In this document: positions 56,702 to 64,000 of the stretch, piece after piece | Position numbering within the stretch: position 1 is the first letter of the stretch | How the letters are laid out: every line of letters begins with the position of its first letter | NCBI RefSeq assembly: GCF_040686855.1 | Contig: NZ_JBFBOG010000002.1 | Location: 372,001 to 436,000, forward strand | DNA from: Leifsonia sp040686855 | Lineage (GTDB): Bacteria; Actinomycetota; Actinomycetes; Actinomycetales; Microbacteriaceae | Length of the DNA: 64,000 nt | Direction: 5' to 3' | Notes under the pieces: generated by a model | What the model saw: the letters and a program-made list of their open reading frames with translations, nothing else | Database searches by the model: none | What the model was told of the DNA's origin: nothing | Translations under genes and position numbers: made by a program

Positions 56702-58777
56702 ATGGCGCGCACCACGGAACGCAAGAAGCGCGGCGGTCGTCCCCAGCCGGGGCAGGAGCCGACGGCGAAGGACATCGTCCTCGACGAGCTCGAAGAGGAG
56801 TACGACTTCACGCCCGGCGAGGGCGACGGCGACATGTTCGGCGGCGCGCCCGCGAAGAAGGCCGAGAACTTCTGGCCGTCGTTCAAGCGGCTGATGGGCC
56901 TGCTCAAGCCCGAATGGCTCGGGATGGCGTGGGTCACGCTGCTCACGGTCGTGTCGGTCGTGCTCGTCGTCATCGCGCCGAAGATCCTCGGCGACGCGAC
57001 GAACGTCATCTTCCAGGGCGTCATCGCGTCGCAGCTGCCCCCGGGCGTGCCGGTCGACCAGGTGGTCGAGCAGCTGCGGGCGGCCGGGCAGAGCCAGCTC
57101 GCCGATGTGATCGCCGGGTCCGGCGTGACCACCGGCCAGGGCATCGACTTCACCGAGCTCGGGCGGCTGCTCCTCATCGTGCTGACCATGTACCTCGTCG
57201 CCTCGCTGCTGCAGTGGTGGCAGGGCTACCTCCTCAACGCGCTCGTGATGCGCGTGGTCTACGGCCTGCGCAAGGACGTCGAGGCGAAGCTCAACCGCCT
57301 GCCGCTGAGCTACTTCGACACCCGCCAGCGCGGCGACCTGATGTCGCGGGTCACCAACGACGTCGACAACATCCAGACGGCGTTGCAGCAGGCGTTCTCG
57401 CAGCTGATCCAGTCGGTCCTGATGGTGATCGGCATCGGCATCATGATGTTCATCGTCTCGTGGCAGCTCGCGCTGATCGCGTTGATCTCCATCCCGCTGT
57501 CGGGTGTGATCGCCGGTGTCATCGGCTCCCGGTCGCAGAAGCTGTTCAAGACGCAGTGGGCCTCCACCGGAGCGCTCAACGGGCACATCGAGGAGTCCTA
57601 CTCGGGCCTCGACCTCGTGCGGGCGTTCGGCCGCGACGAGGTGATGCTGGAGGAGTTCGACAAGCGCAACTCCACCCTCCATGGGGCGCAGGTCGGCGCG
57701 CAGTTCGTCTCGGGCAGCATCATGCCGGCGATGAACTTCGTCTCGTACCTCTCCTACGTGCTGATCGCCGTGGTCGGCGGTCTCAAGGTGGCGGCCGGAC
57801 AGCTGACCATCGGCGACGCGACCGCGTTCATCCAGTACTCGCGCGAGTTCTCGCAGCCGATCGGACAGATCGCCGGCATGGCCAACATGCTGCAGTCGGG
57901 TGTGGCGTCGGCGGAGCGGACGTTTGAGTTCCTGGACTCCGAGGAGCAGACGCCGGACACCGCGACCGAGCACCTTCCGGAGCGCGCGGACGGCCGGGTC
58001 GAACTCGACCACGTCGACTTCTCCTACGACCCCGAGACGGAGCTCATCCAGGATCTCTCCCTCAAGGTCCAGCCGGGGAGCACCGTCGCCATCGTCGGGC
58101 CGACCGGCGCGGGCAAGACGACGCTGGTCAACCTGATCATGCGGTTCTACGAGCTGAACGGCGGCACCATCCGCCTCGACGGGATCGACACCACGCACCT
58201 CTCCCGCGCCGAACTGCGCGGCCAGGTGGGGATGGTGCTGCAGGACGCCTGGCTGTTCTCCGGCACGATCCGCGAGAACATCCGCTACGGCCGGCTCGAC
58301 GCGACGGACGACGAGGTGATCGCGGCCGCAAAGGCCACGATGGTCGACCGCTTCGTGCGGCAGCTGCCGGACGGTTACGACACCGTCATCGACGCCGAGG
58401 GCGGCAACGTCTCGGCCGGCGAGCGGCAGCTCATCACCATCGCACGCGCCTTCATCGCCAACCCGTCGCTGCTCATCCTCGACGAGGCGACCTCCTCGGT
58501 CGACACCCGCACCGAGCTGCTGGTCCAGCACGCGATGGCCGCGCTGCGGACCGACCGCACGTCGTTCGTCATCGCGCACCGGCTCTCCACGATCCGGGAT
58601 GCGCACACCATCCTGGTGATGGAGCACGGACGCATCGTGGAGCAGGGCGACCACGCGACGCTGCTCGCGCGTCGCGGCGCCTACTACGACCTCTACATGA
58701 CGCAGTTCCGGGGCGACGACGCGGAGTCGGAGGAGGCCCGCGAGGAGCAGGAGCAGGCAGAGGTGGCAGCGCCGTAA
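56702..58777 (+). CDS. Heterodimeric ABC exporter, catalytic subunit
   Basis: A 691-residue half-transporter. An acidic N-terminal extension of about 60 residues (KDIVLDELEEEYDFTPGEGD) precedes six helices and an ATPase domain. Walker A is GPTGAGKTT (Lys472), Walker B is ILDEATSSVD (Glu595) and the H-loop is VIAHRLST, all canonical. The signature is VSAGE rather than VSGGQ. This complements the partner: its Walker motifs with the partner's VSGGQ make the working site. Substrates are probably drugs or lipids. A terminator hairpin follows. Confidence 0.94.
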   Translation: MARTTERKKRGGRPQPGQEPTAKDIVLDELEEEYDFTPGEGDGDMFGGAPAKKAENFWPSFKRLMGLLKPEWLGMAWVTLLTVVSVVLVVIAPKILGDATNVIFQGVIASQLPPGVPVDQVVEQLRAAGQSQLADVIAGSGVTTGQGIDFTELGRLLLIVLTMYLVASLLQWWQGYLLNALVMRVVYGLRKDVEAKLNRLPLSYFDTRQRGDLMSRVTNDVDNIQTALQQAFSQLIQSVLMVIGIGIMMFIVSWQLALIALISIPLSGVIAGVIGSRSQKLFKTQWASTGALNGHIEESYSGLDLVRAFGRDEVMLEEFDKRNSTLHGAQVGAQFVSGSIMPAMNFVSYLSYVLIAVVGGLKVAAGQLTIGDATAFIQYSREFSQPIGQIAGMANMLQSGVASAERTFEFLDSEEQTPDTATEHLPERADGRVELDHVDFSYDPETELIQDLSLKVQPGSTVAIVGPTGAGKTTLVNLIMRFYELNGGTIRLDGIDTTHLSRAELRGQVGMVLQDAWLFSGTIRENIRYGRLDATDDEVIAAAKATMVDRFVRQLPDGYDTVIDAEGGNVSAGERQLITIARAFIANPSLLILDEATSSVDTRTELLVQHAMAALRTDRTSFVIAHRLSTIRDAHTILVMEHGRIVEQGDHATLLARRGAYYDLYMTQFRGDDAESEEAREEQEQAEVAAP

Positions 58778-58843
58778 GGGCCGACGAGGTGGTGCGCGAG
58801 CCGCGAGCGGGGTTGTGCGGCCCGCGCACCGGAGCCCATACAA

Positions 58844-58885
58844 CGGCGGTGGCGCCCGCGCGTCACGCGCTTGACGCCACCGCCG
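58844..58885. terminator. Strong hairpin between convergent genes
   Basis: CGGCGGTGGCG (58844-58854) pairs with CGCCACCGCCG (58875-58885); inside lies a second stem, GCGCG and CGCGC around TCA. It sits between the exporter operon and the convergent gene at 58921 and probably ends both. No U tract follows. Confidence 0.7.
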
Positions 58886-58920
58886 CCGCGTGCGGCTAAA
58901 ACGACGGTTCCAGCTTCGGT

Positions 58921-59490
58921 CTACCGCCGAACGATCTTCGCGACGGTCCGCACCGCGATGACGCCGGCGAGCACCCACGGGCCGGCCACGATGATCGGGT
59001 CGAGCCAAATGTGCCTGACGTCGGCGCGGCCCTGGCCGAAGCGCGACGACAGCGGATGGTGTCCGGCCTCCGAGAGCACGCCCGACTCGGTGATCGGGTC
59101 GTCCGGCCGGCGACTGGCGAGGGACTTCACGTGCGAGCTGATCGCATCCACCCGATCGCCCACCACCAGCAGGAGCCAGTGGGCGGTCTGGCCCTCGCTG
59201 TACCGGTCGTAGGCGAAGCGCCGGATGGCGCCCGAGACGCCGTGCAGCGGCTGTGCCGTCCCGAAGACCGGCGGCATCGCGGTGTGCTCGACCGACCGCT
59301 CCCGCTTGCCGACCGGCTCTTGGCGCGCCGGGAAGGTCCAGTGCGCACCGGTGTCCTCGGGGTCCCTCAGCTTCTCGCGCGGATGCGACGGACGGTCGGC
59401 CGGGTCGCTGTCGGCGCCCCAGCCGGGAATGCGCTGGCGGAGCGCCTCCGGGTCGTACTTCTTGGAGTGGTCGCTTGCGACGTAGGGCAT
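58921..59490 (-). CDS. Conserved actinobacterial-type hypothetical protein with C-terminal membrane helix
   Basis: A 189-residue protein. The N-terminal part (KYDPEALRQRIPGWGADSDP and DTGAHWTFPARQEP) has the look of a recurring actinobacterial hypothetical family. The middle (RFAYDRYSEGQTAHWLLLVV) is followed by a single C-terminal hydrophobic segment (IIVAGPWVLAGVIAVRTVA). It may be tail-anchored. It lies 13 bases downstream of a zinc alcohol dehydrogenase gene on the same strand, so the two are probably co-transcribed. Confidence 0.78.
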   Translation of the reverse strand: MPYVASDHSKKYDPEALRQRIPGWGADSDPADRPSHPREKLRDPEDTGAHWTFPARQEPVGKRERSVEHTAMPPVFGTAQPLHGVSGAIRRFAYDRYSEGQTAHWLLLVVGDRVDAISSHVKSLASRRPDDPITESGVLSEAGHHPLSSRFGQGRADVRHIWLDPIIVAGPWVLAGVIAVRTVAKIVRR

Positions 59491-59503
59491 GACGTTCTCC
59501 TTC

Positions 59504-60652
59504 CTAGGCCGCGCTCGGAACGACGAGCGGCTTGATGATGCCGTCGAGCTTGTTCGAGAACAGGTGGTACCCGTCCTGGATGTGCTCGAGCGGGATGCGG
59601 TGTGTGACGATCTCGGACGGCTTCAGGTAGCCGTTGCGGACGTGCTCGAACAGCCGTGGCCACTGCCGCTTCACCGGGCACTGGTTGGTGTTGATCCGCA
59701 GGCCCTTGTTCATCGCGTCCCCGAACTTGACCGCGCTGAAGAGCGGCCCGTAGGCGCCCATGACCGAGATGGTCCCGCCCTTGCGCACCGAGTCGATCGC
59801 CCAGTTGAGCGCGACCGGCGAACCGCCCTGCAGCTTCAGCTTCGCCGCGGTGATGTGCTGCAGGGCAGCGCCATCCGCCTCCGCTCCGACGGCGTCGATG
59901 ACGCGGTCCGCGCCGAGCCCGTCGGTGAGGTACTTCATCTTGCGGACGATGTCGCCCTCCTCGACGAAGTTGTACGTCTCGGCCTGGGCGAACTCCTGCG
60001 CCTTCTGGAGGCGGTAGTTCATGTGGTCGACCACGATCACCCGGCCCGCGCCCATGAGCCAGGAGGACTTCGCGGCGTAGAGCCCGACAGGCCCCGAGCC
60101 GAACACGACGACCGTGTCCCCCTCCTCGATCTCGGCGAGCTGGGCGCCGAAGTACCCGGTCGGGCACGCGTCGGTGAGCGTCACGGCGTCGTCGTCCGAC
60201 ATCCAGTCCGGGATGATCGTCGGCCCGACGTCCGCGAACGGCACCCGCACGTACTCCGCCTGGCCGCCGTCGTAGCCGCCGGTCGTGTGCGAGTACCCGT
60301 AGATGCCGCCGACCGCGGTCGCGTTGGGATTCACGTTGTGGCAGTTGGAGTAGAGGCCGCGGACGCAGAAGTAGCAGCTGCCGCAGAAGATGTTGAACGG
60401 CACCATCACGCGGTCGCCCACCTTGAGGTTCTGGACGTCCGACCCCACCTCGTCCACGACCCCGATGAACTCGTGCCCGAACGTGTGGCCGATGCGGGTG
60501 TCCGGCATCATGCCGTGATACAGATGCAGGTCCGACCCGCAGATCGCCGCCAGCGTCACGCGAACGATCGCGTCGCCGGGATGCTCGATCTTCGGCCGGT
60601 CCTTCTCTTCCGCGCGGACCTTGTACGGCCCGCGGTATGTCATCGCCAGCAT
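59504..60652 (-). CDS. Zinc-dependent alcohol/formaldehyde dehydrogenase-like protein
   Basis: A 382-residue medium-chain dehydrogenase. The catalytic zinc ligands are in AAICGSDLHLYHG (Cys38) and IGHTFGHEFIGVVDEVG. The structural zinc cysteines are in FNIFCGSCYFCVRGLYSNCH, and the NAD fold is TVVVFGSGPVGLYAAKSSWL. The length and DACPTGYFGAQLA loop resemble glutathione-independent formaldehyde dehydrogenase and its relatives. ATG 60652 starts it. Substrates are likely small aldehydes or alcohols, perhaps in stress defence. Confidence 0.92.
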   Translation of the reverse strand: MLAMTYRGPYKVRAEEKDRPKIEHPGDAIVRVTLAAICGSDLHLYHGMMPDTRIGHTFGHEFIGVVDEVGSDVQNLKVGDRVMVPFNIFCGSCYFCVRGLYSNCHNVNPNATAVGGIYGYSHTTGGYDGGQAEYVRVPFADVGPTIIPDWMSDDDAVTLTDACPTGYFGAQLAEIEEGDTVVVFGSGPVGLYAAKSSWLMGAGRVIVVDHMNYRLQKAQEFAQAETYNFVEEGDIVRKMKYLTDGLGADRVIDAVGAEADGAALQHITAAKLKLQGGSPVALNWAIDSVRKGGTISVMGAYGPLFSAVKFGDAMNKGLRINTNQCPVKRQWPRLFEHVRNGYLKPSEIVTHRIPLEHIQDGYHLFSNKLDGIIKPLVVPSAA

Positions 60653-60814
60653 GGGGCTCCTCTCGTCGTGGGATGGACCTCACTCGATGCCCACCGCGAG
60701 ATCGCGTCGAGGAGTTGACACGCTCGTGTGCCGGTGTACCCCCGGCCCTTACACCGTTTTCCTAGGCAAGTGAACGAGTTGCCCTCCGGGCAGCGGCGGT
60801 CGTAGAACGGGAGC

Positions 60815-61234
60815 ATGTCGAACGACCCCCGCGCCACCCTGCCGCCCGGCCCCGAATTCAAGTACGGCGGTTACACCGTCCAGCTCGAGCCGGAGCACGG
60901 CCGCACCGGACGCTGGCGGGTCGTGGACGACGAGAAGTACTACGGGCTCATCACCGCGTCCGACCCGATCAACGGCGACCCGGAGGTCCACTTCGCGGCT
61001 CACTTCCCGGGCGAGGAGGAGATCCCGCCGATGAAGATCGTCCCGTTCTGGACGTCGGCCGTCGAGTTCCTGCTCGACGCGGGGGAGGGTGAACCGTTGT
61101 GGGGTCTGCCCGACGACCGCACCGCGCCGCATCCGATCATCGCGGACGACCTGCCGTCCTCGACCCCCGAAGCGACGCCCGTTCCGGATGCGCCGGGAAA
61201 TGGTGACGCGTCGGAGAAGTCCGACGTGTCCTGA
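60815..61234 (+). CDS. Hypothetical protein, unknown function
   Basis: A 139-residue soluble protein. It has PGPEFKYGGYTVQLEPEHGR, WRVVDDEKYYGLITASDPIN and FAAHFPGEEEIPPMKIVPFW, and a polar disordered tail (SSTPEATPVPDAPGNGDASE). No family is recognised. TAGAAC at 60803-60808 lies 6 bases before ATG 60815, a leaderless layout. A perfect 15-base hairpin follows the stop. Confidence 0.75.
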   Translation: MSNDPRATLPPGPEFKYGGYTVQLEPEHGRTGRWRVVDDEKYYGLITASDPINGDPEVHFAAHFPGEEEIPPMKIVPFWTSAVEFLLDAGEGEPLWGLPDDRTAPHPIIADDLPSSTPEATPVPDAPGNGDASEKSDVS

Positions 61235-61239
61235 ACCGC

Positions 61240-61273
61240 AGGAGGCCCGGAACCGAACGGTTCCGGGCCTCCT
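61240..61273. terminator. Bidirectional hairpin terminator
   Basis: AGGAGGCCCGGAACC (61240-61254) pairs perfectly with GGTTCCGGGCCTCCT (61259-61273) around GAAC. It lies between the convergent genes ending at 61234 and 61292. Confidence 0.8.
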
Positions 61274-61291
61274 CGCGTGCGGGGCCTGCGC

Positions 61292-61573
61292 TCAGGCGAG
61301 CGCGCCGATCGCGAAGCTGACGCCGCCCTGCTCGTCGACCTGGGCGTCCAGCACCTTGTCATCGAGCACCTGAGCCGCCTGCGTCTCGAGGAAGATGCGG
61401 GCGCCGCCCGACTCCACCACCTGGTCGGATGCCTCCGGCTCCGGGGTGACGGCCGCCGCGAAGGCGGTGCTGTCGGGGTTGCTGCTGCTGATGCGCAGGC
61501 CCGCGGTCTCGTCCGGGGACTGGTCGGTCAGCGTCTTGACGATCGTGCTGGCGTTCTCCGTGAGGGTGAGCAT
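61292..61573 (-). CDS. HesB/IscA-like protein lacking cysteines
   Basis: A 93-residue protein. MLTLTENASTIVKTLTDQ and ETAGLRISSSNPDS follow the A-type iron-sulfur carrier fold, as does GGARIFLETQAAQVLDDKVL. The protein contains no cysteine, whereas A-type carriers use three to bind a cluster or iron. It therefore is unlikely to carry iron-sulfur in the usual way. ATG 61573 is set by AAGGAG 5 bases upstream. It sits 104 bases from the DJ-1-like gene on the same strand. Confidence 0.82.
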   Translation of the reverse strand: MLTLTENASTIVKTLTDQSPDETAGLRISSSNPDSTAFAAAVTPEPEASDQVVESGGARIFLETQAAQVLDDKVLDAQVDEQGGVSFAIGALA

Positions 61574-61677
61574 GCGCTCTCCTTCCGTCGTGTTTTCCAG
61601 GAGCCACCTACGTTCCCGCATCCCCCGAACGGGGGCAACCGCCGTGGAGGCCATTGCCAGGGAACGCTCACCGTCCG

Positions 61678-62220
61678 CTACTCGAACGCCTTCAGCAGCT
61701 CGCGGTTGAAGGCCTCGAGGTCGTCGGGCTTGCGGGACGACACCAGCGTGAACGGTCCCTCGTCGACGTGCACCTGCTCGTCGACCCAGGTCGCGCCTGC
61801 GTTCCGGTAGTCGGTCTGCAGGCTCGGCCAGGACGTCAGTGTGCGTCCGGACACCACGCCCGCCTCGATGAGCACCCAGCCGCCGTGGCAGATCACCGCG
61901 ATCGGCTTGCCCGCATCCGCGAACGCCTTCACCAGGGATACGGCCTCCGGGAAGGTGCGCACCTCGTCTCCGTTGGCGACGCCGCCCGGCAGCACGAGCG
62001 CGTCGTACTGGTCGGCGCTCGCCGCATCCAGGGTCGCATCCACCGGGAACGTGTCGGCCGGGGTGAGGTGGTTGAACGCCTGAACCGTGCCGTCCTCCTT
62101 CGAGATCAGCTTCGGCGTGCCGCCGGCGCCGCTCACCGCGGACCAGGGCTCCACCAGCTCCGCCTGCTCGATGCCCTCCGGACCCACGAGGAACGCGATC
62201 GTCTTTCCATTCAATGCCAT
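61678..62220 (-). CDS. DJ-1/PfpI family protein
   Basis: A 180-residue protein of the PfpI/YhbO type. The nucleophile elbow is IAVICHGGWVLIEAG with Cys111, with the conserved Glu near the start (FLVGPEGIEQAELVEPW) and DALVLPGGVANGDEVRT. Members are stress proteins with reported deglycase, glyoxalase or protease-like activity. ATG 62220 starts it, divergent from the aldo-keto reductase. Both genes may respond to carbonyl stress. Confidence 0.92.
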   Translation of the reverse strand: MALNGKTIAFLVGPEGIEQAELVEPWSAVSGAGGTPKLISKEDGTVQAFNHLTPADTFPVDATLDAASADQYDALVLPGGVANGDEVRTFPEAVSLVKAFADAGKPIAVICHGGWVLIEAGVVSGRTLTSWPSLQTDYRNAGATWVDEQVHVDEGPFTLVSSRKPDDLEAFNRELLKAFE

Positions 62221-62276
62221 GAGTGTTCTCCTTCCGAGACCCCACCTGTACGCGCGCGGCGCGGCAGAATGAACCC

Positions 62277-63101
62277 ATGGCGAGCATCCCGGAGCTGACT
62301 CTCAACGACGGCACCACCATCCCGCAGCTGGGATTCGGCGTGTACAAGATCCCGGAGGCCGGGACCGCGGACGCGGTGGTGACGGCTTTGGACGCGGGAT
62401 ACCGCCACATCGACACCGCCGCCTTCTACGAGAACGAGCGCGGAGTCGGCGAGGGCGTGCGGCGCAGCGGGCTGGACCGCTCGGAGGTGTTCGTCACCAG
62501 CAAGGTGTGGTGGACGGAGAACGGCTACGACTCGACCCTCCGGTCGTTCGACGCCAGCCTCCAGCGGCTGGGCTTCGACACGATCGACCTGTTCCTCATC
62601 CACTGGCCGGCGCCGAAGAGCGACCGGTACGTCGAGACCTGGCGCGCGCTGGAGCGGGTACGGGATGAGGGGCGGGCGCGGTCGATCGGGGTCGCGAACT
62701 TCCACATCCACCACCTGGAGCGGCTGGCGCGCGAGACGGAGACGGTGCCCGCCGTCAACCAGGTGGAGCTGCACCCATGGCTGCCACAGGCCGAGGTGCG
62801 CGCCTACGACGCGGCCCACGGCATCGTGACGGAGGCATGGTCGCCGCTCGCGCGCGGGCGCATCCTCGGCGATCCGACGCTCGACCGGCTGGCCGCAAAG
62901 CACGGGGTCAGCCCGGCGCAGGTCGTGATCCGGTGGCAGCTCCAGCTCGGCAACGTCGTCATCCCGAAGTCGACCTCGCCCGAGCGGATCCGGTCGAACC
63001 TCGACGTGTTCGGGTTCGAGCTGGATGCGGACGACCTCGCCGCGATCGCCGGGTTGGAGTCGGGCGAGCGGACGGGGAAGGACCCGGACGACCTGGGCTA
63101 G
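62277..63101 (+). CDS. Aldo/keto reductase (2,5-diketo-D-gluconate reductase-like)
   Basis: A 274-residue AKR. The tetrad is Asp46 and Tyr51 in YRHIDTAAFYENERGVGEG, Lys76 in VFVTSKVWW and His109 in DLFLIHWPAP. The C-terminus has VVIPKSTSPERIRSNLDVFG, contacting NADPH. It belongs to the 2,5-diketogluconate reductase/methylglyoxal reductase group. CAGAAT lies 6 bases before ATG 62277, suggesting a leaderless message. The divergent DJ-1 gene supports a role in detoxifying carbonyls. Confidence 0.93.
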   Translation: MASIPELTLNDGTTIPQLGFGVYKIPEAGTADAVVTALDAGYRHIDTAAFYENERGVGEGVRRSGLDRSEVFVTSKVWWTENGYDSTLRSFDASLQRLGFDTIDLFLIHWPAPKSDRYVETWRALERVRDEGRARSIGVANFHIHHLERLARETETVPAVNQVELHPWLPQAEVRAYDAAHGIVTEAWSPLARGRILGDPTLDRLAAKHGVSPAQVVIRWQLQLGNVVIPKSTSPERIRSNLDVFGFELDADDLAAIAGLESGERTGKDPDDLG

Positions 63102-63119
63102 CCCGCCCGTTCCACCGGC

Positions 63120-63180
63120 TGACGCAGCCGCGCGCCGCCGTGTAGGCGCCGAGCTCCTTCTTCAGGTCGGCCTTCACCAC
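63120..63180 (-). pseudogene. Possible relic of a GyrI-like protein gene (N-terminal codons only)
   Basis: Starting 13 bases past the S9 peptidase stop codon on the same strand, GTG GTG AAG encodes VKADLKKELGAYTAARG. This resembles the start of small GyrI-like proteins (xKxDFKKELxxYxAxxG). The reading frame then turns to Arg/Pro-rich text antisense to the aldo-keto reductase gene. Only about 18 codons are preserved, so a 3' deletion is likely. Confidence 0.3.
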
Positions 63181-63192
63181 CCCTGCACCCGC

Positions 63193-64000
63193 TCACTCGC
63201 CCGAGGGATGCGCCCCGACGACGTCCAGCAGCCAGGCCAGGGCGAACGCCCGCTCGCGCCAGGCAGCGTATCGACCCGAGACGCCGCCGTGGCCGGCGGC
63301 CATCTCGATCTTGAGCAGCGGGTCGGCCCCCACCTCGCGCAGCTTCGCGACCCATTTCGCCGGCTCGACGTAGAGCACGCGGGTGTCGTTGAGGCTCGTG
63401 ATCGCGAGGATGCGCGGGTAGGTCGTGCGATGCACGTTCTCGTAGGGCGAGTACGACTTCATGTAGTCGTAGACCTCGGGGTCGTGCAGCGGGTCTCCCC
63501 ACTCGTCCCACTCGATCACCGTCAGCGGGAGCGACGGATCCAGGATGCTGGTGAGCGGGTCCACGAACGGCACCTCGGCGAGGATCCCGGCGAAGTCCCG
63601 AGGCGCGAGGTTCGCGACGGCGCCCATCAGCAGGCCGCCGGCGCTTCCGCCCTGTGCCGCCATGCGGGACGTCTCGGTCCAGCCGCGATCGACGAGGTGG
63701 CGGGCGGCGGCGACGAAGTCGGTGAAGGTGTTCTTCTTGTGCAGCTCCTTTCCGTTCTCGTACCAGAGGCGGCCGAGCTCGCCGCCGCCGCGGACGTGGG
63801 CGATGGCGAAGACGACGCCCCGGTCCAGGAGGCTCAGGCGCGGGATGCCGAACGACGGATCCATGCTGGCCTCGTACGAGCCGTAGCCGTAGAGCACCAG
63901 CGGCGCCGGCTCGCCGGGCGTCACGAGGTCGCGACGGTAGACGAGCGAGATCGGGACGCGGGCGCCGTCCTCGGCGACGGCCCACTCGCGGCGCTGCTCG
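63193..64000 (-). CDS. S9A-family oligopeptidase (oligopeptidase B/prolyl oligopeptidase-like), C-terminal part
   Basis: The frame runs off the right edge; about 268 residues are visible. The catalytic domain shows VLYGYGSYEASMDPSFGIPR, AIAHVRGGGELGRLWYENGK, the nucleophile Ser in AAQGGSAGGLLMGAVA, the acid region SLNDTRVLYVEPAKWVAKLR and His in EMAAGHGGVSGRYAAW. Such peptidases cut oligopeptides after basic or proline residues. The N-terminal propeller lies outside the window. Confidence 0.94.
   Translation of the reverse strand, partial: EQRREWAVAEDGARVPISLVYRRDLVTPGEPAPLVLYGYGSYEASMDPSFGIPRLSLLDRGVVFAIAHVRGGGELGRLWYENGKELHKKNTFTDFVAAARHLVDRGWTETSRMAAQGGSAGGLLMGAVANLAPRDFAGILAEVPFVDPLTSILDPSLPLTVIEWDEWGDPLHDPEVYDYMKSYSPYENVHRTTYPRILAITSLNDTRVLYVEPAKWVAKLREVGADPLLKIEMAAGHGGVSGRYAAWRERAFALAWLLDVVGAHPSGE

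Noticed and set aside
54652..59008. Two minus-strand frames of 845 and 805 residues opposite the ABC exporter
   Set aside because: They mirror the exporter genes and show only His/Asp/Arg-rich low-complexity text.
1..64000. CRISPR arrays, insertion sequences, prophage or rRNA
   Set aside because: No regularly spaced repeats, transposase or integrase motifs, phage genes or rRNA stretches were seen.

Overview
The window is high-GC chromosomal DNA, roughly 70 percent by eye. Gene content, codon use and promoter style fit an actinobacterium, most likely of the Microbacteriaceae (Leifsonia/Microbacterium type). This assignment is inference: there is no rRNA or other marker gene here. Several genes start directly after a TANNNT -10 box, the leaderless layout common in Actinomycetota. 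I see no insertion sequence, prophage, CRISPR array or rRNA; the one RNA gene found is tRNA-Arg(ACG).

Layout. 1-5.3 kb: a LacI-type repressor (cut by the window edge) divergent from a polar amino-acid-type ABC importer, a Gfo/Idh/MocA dehydrogenase and a FAD amine/amino-acid oxidase, with two strong operators between them. 5.3-7.6 kb: a tightly coupled minus-strand operon of lipoprotein, GHSLGG lipase and two small helical proteins, the last apparently frameshifted. 7.7-16.1 kb: HAD phosphatase, broken alpha/beta hydrolase, GH6 glucanase, secreted lipase-like hydrolase, IclR regulator, aromatic FAD monooxygenase with an IclR-like operator, DUF1345 protein. 16.2-21.3 kb: a MetY-like sulfhydrylase, FMN monooxygenase and EamA exporter operon, then a CGNR regulator and a second EamA exporter. 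21.4-27.8 kb: methyltransferase, small conserved proteins, EamA exporter/LysR pair, AraC/MFS pair.

27.9-45.5 kb is a carbohydrate-use region. A GH1 beta-glucosidase/tautomerase/aldo-keto reductase/VOC operon faces a sugar ABC importer that lacks its own ATPase gene. That importer is followed by an HTH-less LacI-type sensor and a ROK regulator. A second cluster (GH35 beta-galactosidase, sugar-binding protein, two permeases) is divergent from its LacI repressor across two palindromic operators. Both importers presumably share an ATPase (MsiK type) encoded elsewhere.

45.5-64 kb is mostly housekeeping and stress genes: tRNA-Arg, MmcQ, dienelactone hydrolase, GNAT, several SDR/MDR oxidoreductases, a RecQ-type helicase with a C-terminal SH3-like tail, MBL hydrolase, RibD-like reductase, a heterodimeric ABC exporter with one degenerate ATP site, a zinc alcohol dehydrogenase, a cysteine-free HesB-like protein, DJ-1/PfpI, an aldo-keto reductase, a probable GyrI-like gene relic and an S9 oligopeptidase cut by the right edge.

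Three loci (5.3-5.6, 8.4-9.3 and 23.1-23.3 kb) look like single-base frameshifts. They may be real lesions or base-call errors. The least explained system is the lipase/lipoprotein operon at 5.3-7.6 kb.
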